Part shown: in pieces, positions 34,628 to 43,534 of the stretch
Layout of the letters: every line of letters starts with the position of its first letter
How positions within the stretch are numbered: the first letter of the stretch is position 1
Source: Gracilimonas mengyeensis
GTDB taxonomy: Bacteria; Bacteroidota; Rhodothermia; Balneolales; Balneolaceae
Direction: 5' to 3'
DNA: 64,000 nt
NCBI RefSeq assembly: GCF_900182705.1
Contig: NZ_FXTP01000011.1
Coordinates: 120,833-184,832, forward strand
Made by a program: the position numbers and the translations under genes
Notes under the pieces: generated by a model
What the model was told of the DNA's origin: nothing
The model's database searches: none
The model's input: the letters and a program-made list of their open reading frames with translations, nothing else

Positions 34628-35629
34628 ATGAGTGAATACGCAATGGACATGGAAGCATTGGGCGAGAAGATTGAGAAAACCAGTGCCTTTATTGATGACA
34701 TCCGCAATGAACTAGAGAAGGTAATTATTGGTCAACGGTATATGATTGACCGCCTGCTGTTGGGGCTGTTGACCAATGGACACGTACTGCTTGAAGGGGT
34801 GCCCGGGCTGGCGAAGACCCTGACGGTTTCCAGCCTTGCAACGGTGTTAAACACTGATTTTCAGCGTATTCAGTTCACCCCCGACCTGCTGCCGGCCGAT
34901 CTGATTGGTACGCTCATCTACAATCAAAAAGAAGCAGAGTTCCTGGTTAAGAAAGGTCCTATTTTTGCGAACATCATCCTGGCCGATGAGATCAACCGTT
35001 CGCCTGCCAAAGTACAAAGTGCCCTGCTCGAAGCCATGCAGGAGAAACAAGTGACCATTGGCGAAAACACCTACACACTGGAAGAGCCTTTCCTTGTGCT
35101 TGCCACCCAGAACCCGGTAGAACAAGAAGGAACCTACCCGCTGCCTGAAGCACAGGTTGACCGTTTTATGCTGAAGCTGAAAATTGATTATCCTACTGAA
35201 AAGGAAGAAATGGAAATCATGCGCCGGATGGCTAAAACGGGCAAGAAGGAAAAACTGGCTACGGTGGTAGATCCTGAGAAAATCCTTGAAGCCCGCAGCA
35301 CCATCAATGAAATTTATATGGATGAGAAGGTAGAGCAGTACATTGTTGACCTTGTGTTTGCCACCCGAAAGCCCAAAAATTACAATCTGAAGGAACTGGA
35401 AGATTTGATCAGTTTTGGGGCTTCCCCACGTGCTACTATCAACCTCAACCTGGCCTCAAGGGCACACGCTTTTATGGAACACCGTGCTTATGTAACGCCG
35501 GAAGATGTTCGCACCATCGCGATGGATGTCCTGCGGCACCGCATCATTCCTACTTTTGAGGCTGAAGCTGAAGAAGTTGGGCCTGAGGATATCGTTAAAA
35601 AGATTATGAACACCGTTCAGGTGCCATAG
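34628..35629 (+). CDS. MoxR-family AAA+ ATPase
   Basis: The 333-residue ATPase has Walker A GVPGLAKT near 58-65, Walker B with NIILADEINRSPAKVQSALL, sensor 1 at LATQNPVEQEGTYPLPEAQV, and an arginine finger in EAQVDRFMLKL. This matches the MoxR subfamily, which usually works with DUF58 and VWA-domain proteins as a chaperone for metalloenzymes or cell-envelope complexes. Those partners are not adjacent: the gene is followed by a terminator at 35673-35706. It therefore seems to be transcribed alone. Confidence 0.93.
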   Translation: MSEYAMDMEALGEKIEKTSAFIDDIRNELEKVIIGQRYMIDRLLLGLLTNGHVLLEGVPGLAKTLTVSSLATVLNTDFQRIQFTPDLLPADLIGTLIYNQKEAEFLVKKGPIFANIILADEINRSPAKVQSALLEAMQEKQVTIGENTYTLEEPFLVLATQNPVEQEGTYPLPEAQVDRFMLKLKIDYPTEKEEMEIMRRMAKTGKKEKLATVVDPEKILEARSTINEIYMDEKVEQYIVDLVFATRKPKNYNLKELEDLISFGASPRATINLNLASRAHAFMEHRAYVTPEDVRTIAMDVLRHRIIPTFEAEAEEVGPEDIVKKIMNTVQVP

Positions 35630-35672
35630 TTTTTTTCCACAGGCAAGTTGATGCCTAAGTTGCTAATTATAT

Positions 35673-35706
35673 AAGCCGGGAAGATGTTCTTTCCGGCTTT
35701 TTTCTT
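35673..35706 (+). terminator. Intrinsic terminator after the MoxR gene
   Basis: AAGCCGGGAAGATGTTCTTT followed by CCGGCTTTTTTCTT: a stem of AGCCGG paired with CCGGCT, extended by GA/TT pairs, and then a run of six T. It starts 43 bp after the stop codon. Confidence 0.85.
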
Positions 35707-35831
35707 GATTTCTCTCCTTCCATCAGTTTTAAAAATCTGTAACAAACATAAAAAGCACTTCTCATTTGAACCATTTATTGTCGATACTTGGTTTATATAA
35801 TGAGGTCATTTCCAACAAAGCTATTCAGTAG

Positions 35832-36134
35832 TTGAGCAGATTTAAGAATTACATATCTGTACTGTTTTTTGCGTTAGCGATTACAGGAACCATGCTTTCT
35901 ATGGTTCATTACCATAGTGCGGGTTTGGAATGTCTGGATCATGCCGATGAGCAACATTATATACACAACGAAGTGCTCTGCCCGGTTTCCGGGATTGTTG
36001 CGGTTTCCGGTCAGGAGTCTCAGCCTGTTTTTGCTGATCTGTTACCTTTTCCTGAAACAGTTTACATCCATTCCCCTCTTTATTTATCCGCTCAACCCTT
36101 TGTACAGCTACTGGGACGCGCCCCACCTGCATAG
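35832..36134 (+). CDS. Small His-rich membrane protein upstream of the TonB receptor
   Basis: The 100-residue product has one N-terminal hydrophobic helix (SVLFFALAITGTMLSMVHYH), followed by a His/Cys-rich stretch (HSAGLECLDHADEQHYIHNE then CPVSG). A second hydrophobic patch follows, with a GRAPPA end. The start is a TTG, because an in-frame TAG lies just upstream and the next ATG is inside the helix. Small proteins like this (DUF2946-like) often precede metal-related TonB receptors. It is the first gene of a presumed three-gene set with 36217 and 36692. Metal binding by the His/Cys cluster is inferred. Confidence 0.6.
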   Translation: MSRFKNYISVLFFALAITGTMLSMVHYHSAGLECLDHADEQHYIHNEVLCPVSGIVAVSGQESQPVFADLLPFPETVYIHSPLYLSAQPFVQLLGRAPPA

Positions 36135-36216
36135 ATTTAAGTATTAACTCTACCCAACTGCTTCTAAAAGCAGTTAGTTATTCTATTTCTCAACGTACTT
36201 AAATCTTATTATATCC

Positions 36217-36690
36217 ATGAAAAAAGCACATATTTTATCAGCGGTGAAGTCCGTCTTTACTTTCGTAATCCTTGTAGCCATTGCCACAGCTTGTTCCAAT
36301 TCCACTTCAAATGATGAAGAGCATGAGCATCCTGAACCAGAAGGAGCTTTACTTACCCTTAATGGAGAGGTTGTAGTTGCAAAATATCCTGACAACGACA
36401 ATTTAATCAACAACTTCCCTTCTGTCACTGCAGGAGATCAAACGGGACTGATTACGGTTCAATTTATTGATCATGATGGCGACCCGGTAGAAATTGAAGA
36501 GCCTGAGGCTTACCTGAGATTCAATATCTCAAATTCTTCCGTTATAGATGTAGAACAGCCAGAAGATTGGGCTTTTCTTGTCACGGCATTATCAGAAGGT
36601 TCTGCTGAGCTGACTATGGAACTGATGCATGAGGATCATCCCGATTTTACCCTTCCTGCTTTCACCATAGAAGTAATGGCTGCTGAATAA
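36217..36690 (+). CDS. Putative metal-related lipoprotein
   Basis: The 157-residue protein has a lipoprotein signal peptide (VFTFVILVAIATACS, lipobox at ATAC with Cys at about residue 26). A short acidic/His motif (NDEEHEHPEPEG) follows, then a beta-rich domain with DHDGDP and MELMHEDHPDF. The His-Glu-His cluster directly after the lipidated Cys suggests metal capture at the outer or inner membrane. It lies immediately before the TonB receptor gene (stop and next start separated by one base). The family is not recognised by name. Confidence 0.65.
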   Translation: MKKAHILSAVKSVFTFVILVAIATACSNSTSNDEEHEHPEPEGALLTLNGEVVVAKYPDNDNLINNFPSVTAGDQTGLITVQFIDHDGDPVEIEEPEAYLRFNISNSSVIDVEQPEDWAFLVTALSEGSAELTMELMHEDHPDFTLPAFTIEVMAAE

Positions 36691-36691
36691 A

Positions 36692-38932
36692 TTGAAAACA
36701 CTGTTTATTCATATTCTGTTTTTGGCAGGAGTATTCTCTTCGGGGAATGCTCTGGCCGAAGACAGTTACCTTTTATCCGGATTTATAACTGACGCAGAGA
36801 GCGGCGAACCTGTCTCTTTTGCCTATGTTCATATAGAAGAACTAAATCGAACCGCCGTTGCTGATGCCGACGGTTACTATGAAATTAAAAACGTACCTGC
36901 CGGCAATTTTACTTTGTCTATCCACCGAGTGGGTTATCGTACCCAAACGCGAGAAATTGCCATCAAAGAAAGCGACCAAACCATTCATATTAAATTAAAA
37001 CCAACGGTTTTAGGTTCTCAATCAGTAGATATTGTGGGCATGGCCGACAATATGGAAGGCTCGAATCTGCAGCATGCATCCAAAAAAGTGATGGGTTCGG
37101 ATTTACGCCGCAATCTGGGAAACACCTTATCTGAAACGCTCTCCAACTTACCCGGTTTTGATGAACGGAGTATGGGCAGTGCGCCAGGACGTCCCGTAAT
37201 TCGAGGCCTGGGGGATGAACGCGTACTTATTTTACAGGATGGTGTTCGTTCCGGGGATGTGTCGGCACAATCGGCCGATCATGCCGTAACCATCGATCCG
37301 ATCTCAGCCCAGGAAGTAGAAGTAGCCCGTGGTCCACAGGCGCTGGCTTATGGTGCCAATGCCATAGGCGGGGTGATCAACGTGGTGCGCAACCAGATTG
37401 AAACCAGTGTGCCATCCCGTACACATGGCAGCCTCACCCTGAATGGAGAGTCCGTCAATACTGGTTTTTCAGGTGCCGTGGATGCCACCATTCCTTATAA
37501 AGATTTTGCCTTAAGCCTAAATGTAAATGGCCGGCTGGCTAATAATGTATCCACTCCGCTGGGCGAAATTAAGAATACCTATTACGAATCCACTAACAAT
37601 GCAGCCGGACTTAGTTGGGTTCAAGACTGGGGGTATGTAGGCGGAGCTTTTAGCAGCTATTTCAATAACTACGGCATCCCGCCCGATCCGCAAGGTCATC
37701 CCAACGGCGTAGATATTGAAATGGAAAAATTTCAATATGATGGTAAAGCGGAATTCCTGGTTCGCAACAATTTCCTGAAAGTGATTGAAGCCGAGATTTC
37801 TCTTAAAAACTACACGCATAAAGAAATCGAATCGAACGGCAGCTTAGGCACTCAGTTTGGCCTGGTAACGACTAATGCTGAAATCAAAGCCACGCATAAT
37901 TCATTGGGTTTTCTCGATAGCGGAACTTTTGGTATTTGGAGTGAAGTGGAAGATTATGCAGTGATCGGTTCCAGCACGCCGGATGCCAACAGCTATAAAA
38001 TCGGCTCTTATCTGATTGAGGAAGCAAATATGGGCAAATTGCACCTCGAAAGTGGATTACGTTTTGACTGGGTACTTAACAAACCGGTTGATAACGAACC
38101 TAACTCCTCTATTGGAAACATCCGCGAACGTAGTTTCCCTGCTTTATCAAGCTCTTTTGCAGCAATCTACTCATTAGGCAATGGACTTTCAGTTGGAACC
38201 AGTCTATTGCATTCTTTCCGTGCTCCTTCACTTGAAGAACTCTATTCTGAAGGTCCGCATCTGGCGTCTTATTCATATGAAATTGGAAATCCTGAGCTGG
38301 AACCGGAACGAGGATTGGCTAAAGAAATATTCATCCGGTATCAATCACAGCGTGCAAACGCCGAAGCTGCTGTTTTCCATAATGGCTTTAGCAACTACTT
38401 GTATGCCCGGGATACCGGCAGGCCCAGCAACCGTTTTCCCGATTTAAACACTTACCAGTTTGTAGGAGCCAATGCGGAATTATACGGGGTTGAGTTTTCC
38501 GCGGAGGTTCAACTTCTACGGCACATTGTAGCTGACGGCAGTTTTAGCTACACCATTGCAGAACGCAAAGTACCAGATGAAGAGCAAGAGGCAACGGGCT
38601 ACGAAAATAATACACGCCCCCTGCCCCAGATCCCACCAATGAAAGCACAATTTGGGCTTAAGTACACTAAGAGTGGCTTTGAGCTTGGTTCCCACGTAAG
38701 ATTAGCCGCTGACCAAACACGGACCGGTGAATTCGAAACGCCAACTGAAGGCTACACGTTGGTAGACACTTTTGCCCAATATCGCCTGGAAGGTAAATCT
38801 TTGATGCACACCTTTTCCCTGAACATCAACAATCTGCTGAACCAGGAATATTACAATCACTTATCACGTATCAAAGATTTGCGTCCGGAGCCCGGTATTA
38901 ATGTGAGCTTGCTATACCGGCTTTATTTTTAG
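36692..38932 (+). CDS. TonB-dependent outer-membrane receptor (probable metal uptake)
   Basis: The 746-residue protein has a signal peptide, an N-terminal carboxypeptidase-like regulatory domain (about 25-110, SGFITDAESGEPVSFAYVHI), a plug (about 125-235, with VIRGLGDERVLILQDGV) and a 22-strand-type barrel. The last strand ends with aromatic residues (LLYRLYF). The start is a TTG one base after the lipoprotein stop, so it is translationally coupled. The upstream His-rich proteins, and an overall resemblance to ZnuD-type receptors, suggest zinc or copper uptake, but no Zur or Fur box is obvious. The substrate remains inferred. Confidence 0.88.
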   Translation: MKTLFIHILFLAGVFSSGNALAEDSYLLSGFITDAESGEPVSFAYVHIEELNRTAVADADGYYEIKNVPAGNFTLSIHRVGYRTQTREIAIKESDQTIHIKLKPTVLGSQSVDIVGMADNMEGSNLQHASKKVMGSDLRRNLGNTLSETLSNLPGFDERSMGSAPGRPVIRGLGDERVLILQDGVRSGDVSAQSADHAVTIDPISAQEVEVARGPQALAYGANAIGGVINVVRNQIETSVPSRTHGSLTLNGESVNTGFSGAVDATIPYKDFALSLNVNGRLANNVSTPLGEIKNTYYESTNNAAGLSWVQDWGYVGGAFSSYFNNYGIPPDPQGHPNGVDIEMEKFQYDGKAEFLVRNNFLKVIEAEISLKNYTHKEIESNGSLGTQFGLVTTNAEIKATHNSLGFLDSGTFGIWSEVEDYAVIGSSTPDANSYKIGSYLIEEANMGKLHLESGLRFDWVLNKPVDNEPNSSIGNIRERSFPALSSSFAAIYSLGNGLSVGTSLLHSFRAPSLEELYSEGPHLASYSYEIGNPELEPERGLAKEIFIRYQSQRANAEAAVFHNGFSNYLYARDTGRPSNRFPDLNTYQFVGANAELYGVEFSAEVQLLRHIVADGSFSYTIAERKVPDEEQEATGYENNTRPLPQIPPMKAQFGLKYTKSGFELGSHVRLAADQTRTGEFETPTEGYTLVDTFAQYRLEGKSLMHTFSLNINNLLNQEYYNHLSRIKDLRPEPGINVSLLYRLYF

Positions 38933-38961
38933 CAACTGGCAAGTTCAGAATCTTATTTTTT

Positions 38962-39090
38962 GACCTCACCTAAATCCTCTCCTTTATAAGGAAAGGATTT
39001 TTCGTAGTAACTAAAAGTTCTGTAGCCAATCATATTTTAGATGTACATCAAAGCGTCCTCCTCCTTACCAAGGAGGAGACAGAGGAGGTC
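38962..39090. repeat. R3 dispersed element, copy a
   Basis: This 129-bp unit starts GACCTCACCTAAATCCTCTC and ends AAGGAGGAGACAGAGGAGGTC, with imperfect terminal inverted repeats. Inside is a hairpin with TCCTCCTCCTT/AAGGAGGAGA. A second copy lies 110 bp downstream (39200-39323), and a third at 63316-63443. It is non-coding. It resembles the small palindromic repeats common in Bacteroidetes-like genomes. Confidence 0.75.
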
Positions 39091-39199
39091 AAAATGGGTG
39101 ATTCACAGACATCTGCTGTAGTTCAGCCTCATTACTTGATAAATTTCCAATACCATAGCTTTTTGCTTACAGCTCCCACACGCAAAGCCCCATTCCTCT

Positions 39200-39323
39200 A
39201 CCTCACCTAAATCCTCTCCTTCACAAGGAGAGGACTTTTCGTAGTAACTAAAAGTTCTGTAGCTAATCATATTTTAGATGTGCAGCAAAGCGTCCTCCTC
39301 CTTAAGGAGGAGACAGAGGAGGT
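39200..39323. repeat. R3 dispersed element, copy b
   Basis: This 124-bp copy is about 90% alike copy a over its whole length, sharing CGTAGTAACTAAAAGTTCTG and ATCATATTTTAGATGT. The hairpin arms differ by compensatory changes (TTTATAAGGAAAGG versus TTCACAAGGAGAGG), hinting that the folded form is conserved. Confidence 0.75.
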
Positions 39324-39384
39324 TGGTATGCTTGCTTTAAAACCGTAATTGATAAGTATATACCAGCTCAAAAAAATAAAGCGC

Positions 39385-39497
39385 ATAAAAAAACCCCGGA
39401 AGTATCCGTTCCGGGGTTATTGTTAGGTTTCAGCTCATTTAAGGAGTAAGATGAGACTAATTTGTTTTGGGTATAAACATTAATCTATCCTATAATC
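39385..39497 (-). ncRNA. Candidate small RNA, unit 1 of 3
   Basis: The predicted transcript is about 113 nt on the minus strand. A promoter-like TACTCTTG box (39504-39511) is followed by a variable 5' part. Next comes a 7-bp hairpin AG(U)CUCAU/AUGAGCU whose 12-nt loop reads CUUACUCCUUAA, then GCUGAAACCUAACA, and finally an intrinsic terminator AACCCCGGAA-7 nt-TTCCGGGGTT with seven T. The loop contains CUCCUU, the anti-Shine-Dalgarno core of 16S rRNA. Two further copies at regular spacing of about 360-370 bp conserve the hairpin and the terminator structure. Confidence 0.55.
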
Positions 39498-39755
39498 TGT
39501 TTACAAGAGTATCTCGCCCCCCTATTTGTTACACTTTTTTTTGAAAAAAATTTTCGAATTCTTCTGAGAATTATTTTTCGGCCTATAACCAATTTAAACA
39601 GTGTTTTAACCCAAAAAAAGAACTCCGTTATTTGAAACCACTATCCAGAAAGTTCACTTTTTTTAAAACACTGATTCATCAATTTGTGCTTAAATGTTCG
39701 AAGCGTACCAATTTTTTCTTTAAACACATTAAATAAGCCCGTAAAAAATCAGGAG

Positions 39756-39868
39756 CATAAAAAAACCCCGGAAGTATCCGTTCCGGGGTTATTGTTAGGT
39801 TTCAGCTCATTTAAGGAGTAAGATGAGACTAATTCGTTTGGGTATAAACATTAATCTATCCTATAAGC
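39756..39868 (-). ncRNA. Candidate small RNA, unit 2 of 3
   Basis: This copy is nearly identical to unit 1 from the promoter box (39875-39882) to the terminator (39757-39790), including the loop CUUACUCCUUAA and the same terminator stem. The DNA between units 1 and 2 is unrelated to the DNA between 2 and 3, so only the transcript and its promoter are conserved. A plus-strand open frame of 89 codons starting inside this unit (39823) is considered spurious. Confidence 0.55.
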
Positions 39869-40112
39869 TGTTTACAAGAGTATCTCGCTCCCCATTTGTT
39901 ACACTTTTTTTGAAAAAAAATTCTAAAAATCAGAAACCGCCCTTATATGCCCCTGAAGTGCGTTTTTTTTTAGAAAAAAATGGTAGCCTTTTTAGGCGAT
40001 CACTTTTAAAAAGAACGAATAGAAAAAACTCAGTGCTCACTATTTGTGCCGGAGTTGTTCTAATGCCCAAAGTTTTATCTCTGAAATATTAGATCCACCA
40101 AAAACTTCAAGC

Positions 40113-40224
40113 ATAAAAAAACCCGGAGGGTTCAAGTCCGGGTTTCTATGTTAGGTTTCAGCTCATTTAAGGAGTAAGATGAGACTAACTGTTAGGGTAT
40201 AAACATTAATCTTTCCCTATAAGC
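40113..40224 (-). ncRNA. Candidate small RNA, unit 3 of 3
   Basis: This is the most diverged copy. The hairpin and loop are fully conserved, but the terminator is AACCCGGA-9 nt-TCCGGGTT instead of AACCCCGGAA/TTCCGGGGTT. Both arms have changed together, which supports selection for the terminator on this strand. Its promoter TGTAACA-N13-TTACTCTTGTATAC is identical, in bases and spacing, to the promoter at 19107-19143 of the pseudopilin-like operon. Confidence 0.55.
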
Positions 40225-40452
40225 TGTATACAAGAGTAATCAGCACCCGATTTGTTACACTTTTTTTTTGAAAAAATTTTTTAAGATCGAAAAATGAGCC
40301 TAAATCCTTAAAAAGGATGACCTAAAAGGTCTTCAACAATCTATTTCATCATCTCTTAGCAATAAAACCTGCAAATCCCGCCATACCATTTCCCGGGCTT
40401 CATTTGAACCTCAAAAAGTATACCTTTGGATAAATCAAGTTACCAATTTACC

Positions 40453-41325
40453 ATGAAGCCAACATATTGCAAGCGTACCCCTTTTTATTTACTTCTCCTT
40501 TTGCTGCTTACTTTCACAGCCTGCAGCACCATCAACTCTCTTTCCAACAGTGTCAGCAAGCCGGAGCTATCCGTTTCTGATGCTTCTGTTACTCACCTGA
40601 GCCTTCAGGATATCGAACTAACTTTCGATATAGCCATCAACAACCCAAACCCGGTTGCCGTTAACCTGGCCGACTACAACTACGACTTCCAGCTTAACGG
40701 TCAGTCATTTATAACCGGTGATCAGATTGAGAAAACAGAAATTCAAGCTTCCAGCTCCAGCACTATACAGGTGCCAGTCCGCTTTGGTTATCGCGAATTG
40801 TATGATCTTTTTACCAGCCTCAGGGATAAAGATGAAACCAGCTATGATTTTCTTTTCGAGGCCGGTATCAATGCGCCGGTTATTGGCCGCCTGAATGTAC
40901 CAATAGAAAAAAGTGGAACGCTCCCGGTTATTAAACTGCCAAAGTTAAGCATCAAAAATGTTGCCCTTGAAAACCTTTCGCTTACCAAAGCCGATGTAGA
41001 GGTAAACCTCATTATTGACAACCCCAACGCTTTTGACCTTAGCTTTTCGAATTTCAATTACAACCTGAGCTTGAACGATACCTCCCCTATAAGCGGAACT
41101 ATGGATCAAGCCATACACATCAATCAAAAATCTGAATCTGAAGTGACCGTACCCATTAGTTTAAGCCTGCTTGAGATGGGAGCTGCCCTCCAAAGCGTGC
41201 TAAGAGGCGGCGATGATATTGAATACAGTCTGGAGGGCAGTTCCACGGTAGATGCCTCCCTTCCCCTGTTTTCCCCTTCAACCTTTAACTTTGACCGAAG
41301 CGGCCTGGTTAACATCCAACGCTAA
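40453..41325 (+). CDS. LEA type 2 (WHy-domain) lipoprotein
   Basis: The product from ATG 40453 is 290 residues. The open frame extends to a TTG at 40426, but this ATG gives a compact lipoprotein signal (FYLLLLLLLTFTACS with Cys near 24). Two WHy/LEA14-like beta domains follow: one with FDIAINNPNPVAVNLADYNY, the second with VNLIIDNPNAFDLSFSNFNY. The paired N-P-N-x signatures are diagnostic. Such proteins are desiccation- or stress-associated in plants; in bacteria they are lipid-anchored envelope proteins of unknown role. It appears to be followed by ogt, 27 bp downstream. Confidence 0.85.
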   Translation: MKPTYCKRTPFYLLLLLLLTFTACSTINSLSNSVSKPELSVSDASVTHLSLQDIELTFDIAINNPNPVAVNLADYNYDFQLNGQSFITGDQIEKTEIQASSSSTIQVPVRFGYRELYDLFTSLRDKDETSYDFLFEAGINAPVIGRLNVPIEKSGTLPVIKLPKLSIKNVALENLSLTKADVEVNLIIDNPNAFDLSFSNFNYNLSLNDTSPISGTMDQAIHINQKSESEVTVPISLSLLEMGAALQSVLRGGDDIEYSLEGSSTVDASLPLFSPSTFNFDRSGLVNIQR

Positions 41326-41352
41326 ATCAATCACTAAAAAGGAGCACTTATT

Positions 41353-41811
41353 TTGACCTACGTTAGCTTTTTTGAAAGTCCGATTGGGTACCTGCGGATT
41401 CTCTCTAACGGTTCCGGTATCACCGAAATAAAATTCATGGATTTTGACGGGCCGGAAGATCCCGATGCGCATACTGAGTCAGCCAAGACCCAGCTTCGCG
41501 AATACTTTGCCGGCAACCGCAACCAGTTTCAGCTCAACCTGCTTCCCCAGGGTTCTGACTTTGAGCAAAAAATTTGGAAGCAGCTCCTGGAAATTCCTCA
41601 GGGCTCAACTACCAGCTATGGCGCTATCGCCAAAAAAATCGGCGATCCCAAAGCATCGCAAGCGGTGGGTAAAGCAAACGGAAAGAACCCGATCGCCATT
41701 GTCATTCCCTGCCACCGGGTCATTGGTTCCGATAATAAATTAACCGGCTATGCCGGCGGACCAGAACGCAAGGAATGGCTGCTTAAACATGAAGGCGCCC
41801 TGCTCATCTAA
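41353..41811 (+). CDS. ogt: Methylated-DNA--[protein]-cysteine S-methyltransferase
   Basis: The 152-residue protein has the active-site motif IVIPCHRVIGSDNKLTGYAG near residues 116-135 (Cys as methyl acceptor) and the DNA-binding segment STTSYGAIAKKIGDPKASQA. It repairs O6-methylguanine by irreversible transfer of the alkyl group to its Cys. The start is a TTG at 41353, decided by a strong AAGGAG at 41339-41344, eight bases upstream. No ATG exists before the conserved N-terminal domain (FFESPIGYLRI). It is a single-domain Ogt-type enzyme without the Ada regulatory half. Confidence 0.95.
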   Translation: MTYVSFFESPIGYLRILSNGSGITEIKFMDFDGPEDPDAHTESAKTQLREYFAGNRNQFQLNLLPQGSDFEQKIWKQLLEIPQGSTTSYGAIAKKIGDPKASQAVGKANGKNPIAIVIPCHRVIGSDNKLTGYAGGPERKEWLLKHEGALLI

Positions 41812-41877
41812 CCAATTTTTACGGCTTGCTTGTCCGCTTTGTGGTACATTAGCCAAAAATCTGCTCATAACCCCTAC

Positions 41878-43470
41878 ATGATCATGAAATACCTGTACAC
41901 TCTTTTTCTTTTCCTCTTTTTCGGGATGATGTCTTTGCAGGCTCAAATGCCCGATGCCCCCGAACGCACCGAAGGCGACGGCCCCTATGAGCGGCTCATC
42001 ATCCGCGGTGTTAACCTGATTGACGGCACCGGGGCCCCAGCCACCGGACCGGTAGACATTGTTGTAAAGAATAATCGCATACAATCCATCCAAACCGTAG
42101 GCTATCCGGGTTTGCCCATACAAGAGCAACGCCGTCCCAAAGCCGGTGAAAACGACCAGGTTATCGAGGCAGAAGGAATGTATCTGTTGCCCGGCTTCTT
42201 TGATATGCACGCCCACACCGGTGGCAATGCCCAGGGTACCACGCCTGAATATGTGTACAAGCTGTGGCTGGCACATGGTATCACCAGCATCCGGGAACCC
42301 GGTTCCTTCAACGGCATGGACTGGACACTGCGCCACAAGGAACTCAGCAAAAACAACGAAATTACCGCGCCCCGCATCTCAGCCTGGATTGGCTTTGGCA
42401 TGGATTACGGCGAACCTATCGACAGCCCGGAAGACGCTCGGAAATGGGTGCAGATGATTCACAAAAAAGGGGCTGACGGCATCAAGTTTTTTGGGGCTTC
42501 TCCGGAGATTTATGCAGCTGCCATTGATGAATCCAACAAGCTGGGCCTTGGCACCATGACCCATCACGCTCAAACGCGTGTGGTATACAATCATGCACTC
42601 AAATCTGCCCAATTAGGGCTTACCTCCATGACCCACTGGTATGGCCTGCCTGAGTCAATGTTTGAGGATAAAATCATCCAGGATTACCCGCTGGACTACA
42701 ATTACAACAACGAGCAACACCGATTTGAAGAAGCAGGCAAGCTGTGGAAACAAGCAGCTGCTCCCGGCTCGGAAAAGTGGGAAGCGGTGATGGATGAAAT
42801 GATTGAGCTGGACTTCACACTCAATCCAACCTTTACCATTTATGAAGCCAACCGCAACCTGATGGCACAGCGCCGGGCGGAGTGGCACGAAAAATACACC
42901 CTTCCCTCCCTTTGGGAATTCTACAAACCCAGCAAAATTTCCCACGGCTCCTACTGGCTGAACTGGGGCACCGAGCAGGAAATTGCCTGGAAAGAAAACT
43001 ATCGTCTATGGATGCAGTTCGTGAACGAATACAAAAACAAAGGGGGGCGCGTAACGCTGGGTTCAGATGCCGGCTACATCTACAAGCTCTATGGATTCGG
43101 ATACATTCAGGAAATGGAGCTGATGCGTGAAGCCGGTTTCCATCCGCTGGAAATCTTCCAGTCGGCTTCTCTCAAGGCAGCCGAGGTATTGGGTGTGGAT
43201 GATGAACTTGGCACCATCGAACCCGGCAAACTCGCTGATATGGTAATCGTAGATGCCAACCCCATGGAAAACCTGAAGGTACTGTATGGCACCGGGGCTG
43301 TTTTTGTAAATGAGGATAATGAAGTCACCCGCAAAGGCGGCGTCCGATACACCATCAAAGATGGCATCGTCTATGATGCAAAAGAACTGCTCAAGGATGT
43401 TGAAGAAATGGTTCAGCAATCAAAAGAAGAAAAAGATTACACCATCACCCAGCCCGGTTTGGATTATTAA
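41878..43470 (+). CDS. Secreted amidohydrolase
   Basis: The product is about 530 residues from ATG 41878; ATG 41884 two codons later is equally possible. A signal peptide (YLYTLFLFLFFGMMSLQAQ) precedes the metal-dependent hydrolase fold. The H-x-H motif is in LPGFFDMHAHTGGN near residue 111, MTHHAQTRVVYNH provides further metal ligands, and the catalytic Asp is in LGSDAGYIYKLYGFGY. The family includes imidazolonepropionase/prolidase-like enzymes acting on cyclic amides or dipeptides. Export and the nearby S41 and M14 peptidases suggest a role in periplasmic peptide use. The substrate cannot be told. Confidence 0.88.
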   Translation: MIMKYLYTLFLFLFFGMMSLQAQMPDAPERTEGDGPYERLIIRGVNLIDGTGAPATGPVDIVVKNNRIQSIQTVGYPGLPIQEQRRPKAGENDQVIEAEGMYLLPGFFDMHAHTGGNAQGTTPEYVYKLWLAHGITSIREPGSFNGMDWTLRHKELSKNNEITAPRISAWIGFGMDYGEPIDSPEDARKWVQMIHKKGADGIKFFGASPEIYAAAIDESNKLGLGTMTHHAQTRVVYNHALKSAQLGLTSMTHWYGLPESMFEDKIIQDYPLDYNYNNEQHRFEEAGKLWKQAAAPGSEKWEAVMDEMIELDFTLNPTFTIYEANRNLMAQRRAEWHEKYTLPSLWEFYKPSKISHGSYWLNWGTEQEIAWKENYRLWMQFVNEYKNKGGRVTLGSDAGYIYKLYGFGYIQEMELMREAGFHPLEIFQSASLKAAEVLGVDDELGTIEPGKLADMVIVDANPMENLKVLYGTGAVFVNEDNEVTRKGGVRYTIKDGIVYDAKELLKDVEEMVQQSKEEKDYTITQPGLDY

Positions 43471-43534
43471 AGGCCTTCTATTATTCGGTTTGGTTTGACT
43501 GGTGACTGAAAGTCCGACTTTTTCTACCATGCCG

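Noticed and set aside
39823..40092. An 89-codon plus-strand open frame starting with AAGGAG...ATG in small-RNA unit 2
   Set aside because: The start region is present in all three units, but units 1 and 3 reach a stop within about ten codons, and the downstream residues are low-quality Lys/Phe/Arg runs. The conserved terminator T-run is on the other strand, so the signal is better explained as a minus-strand RNA.
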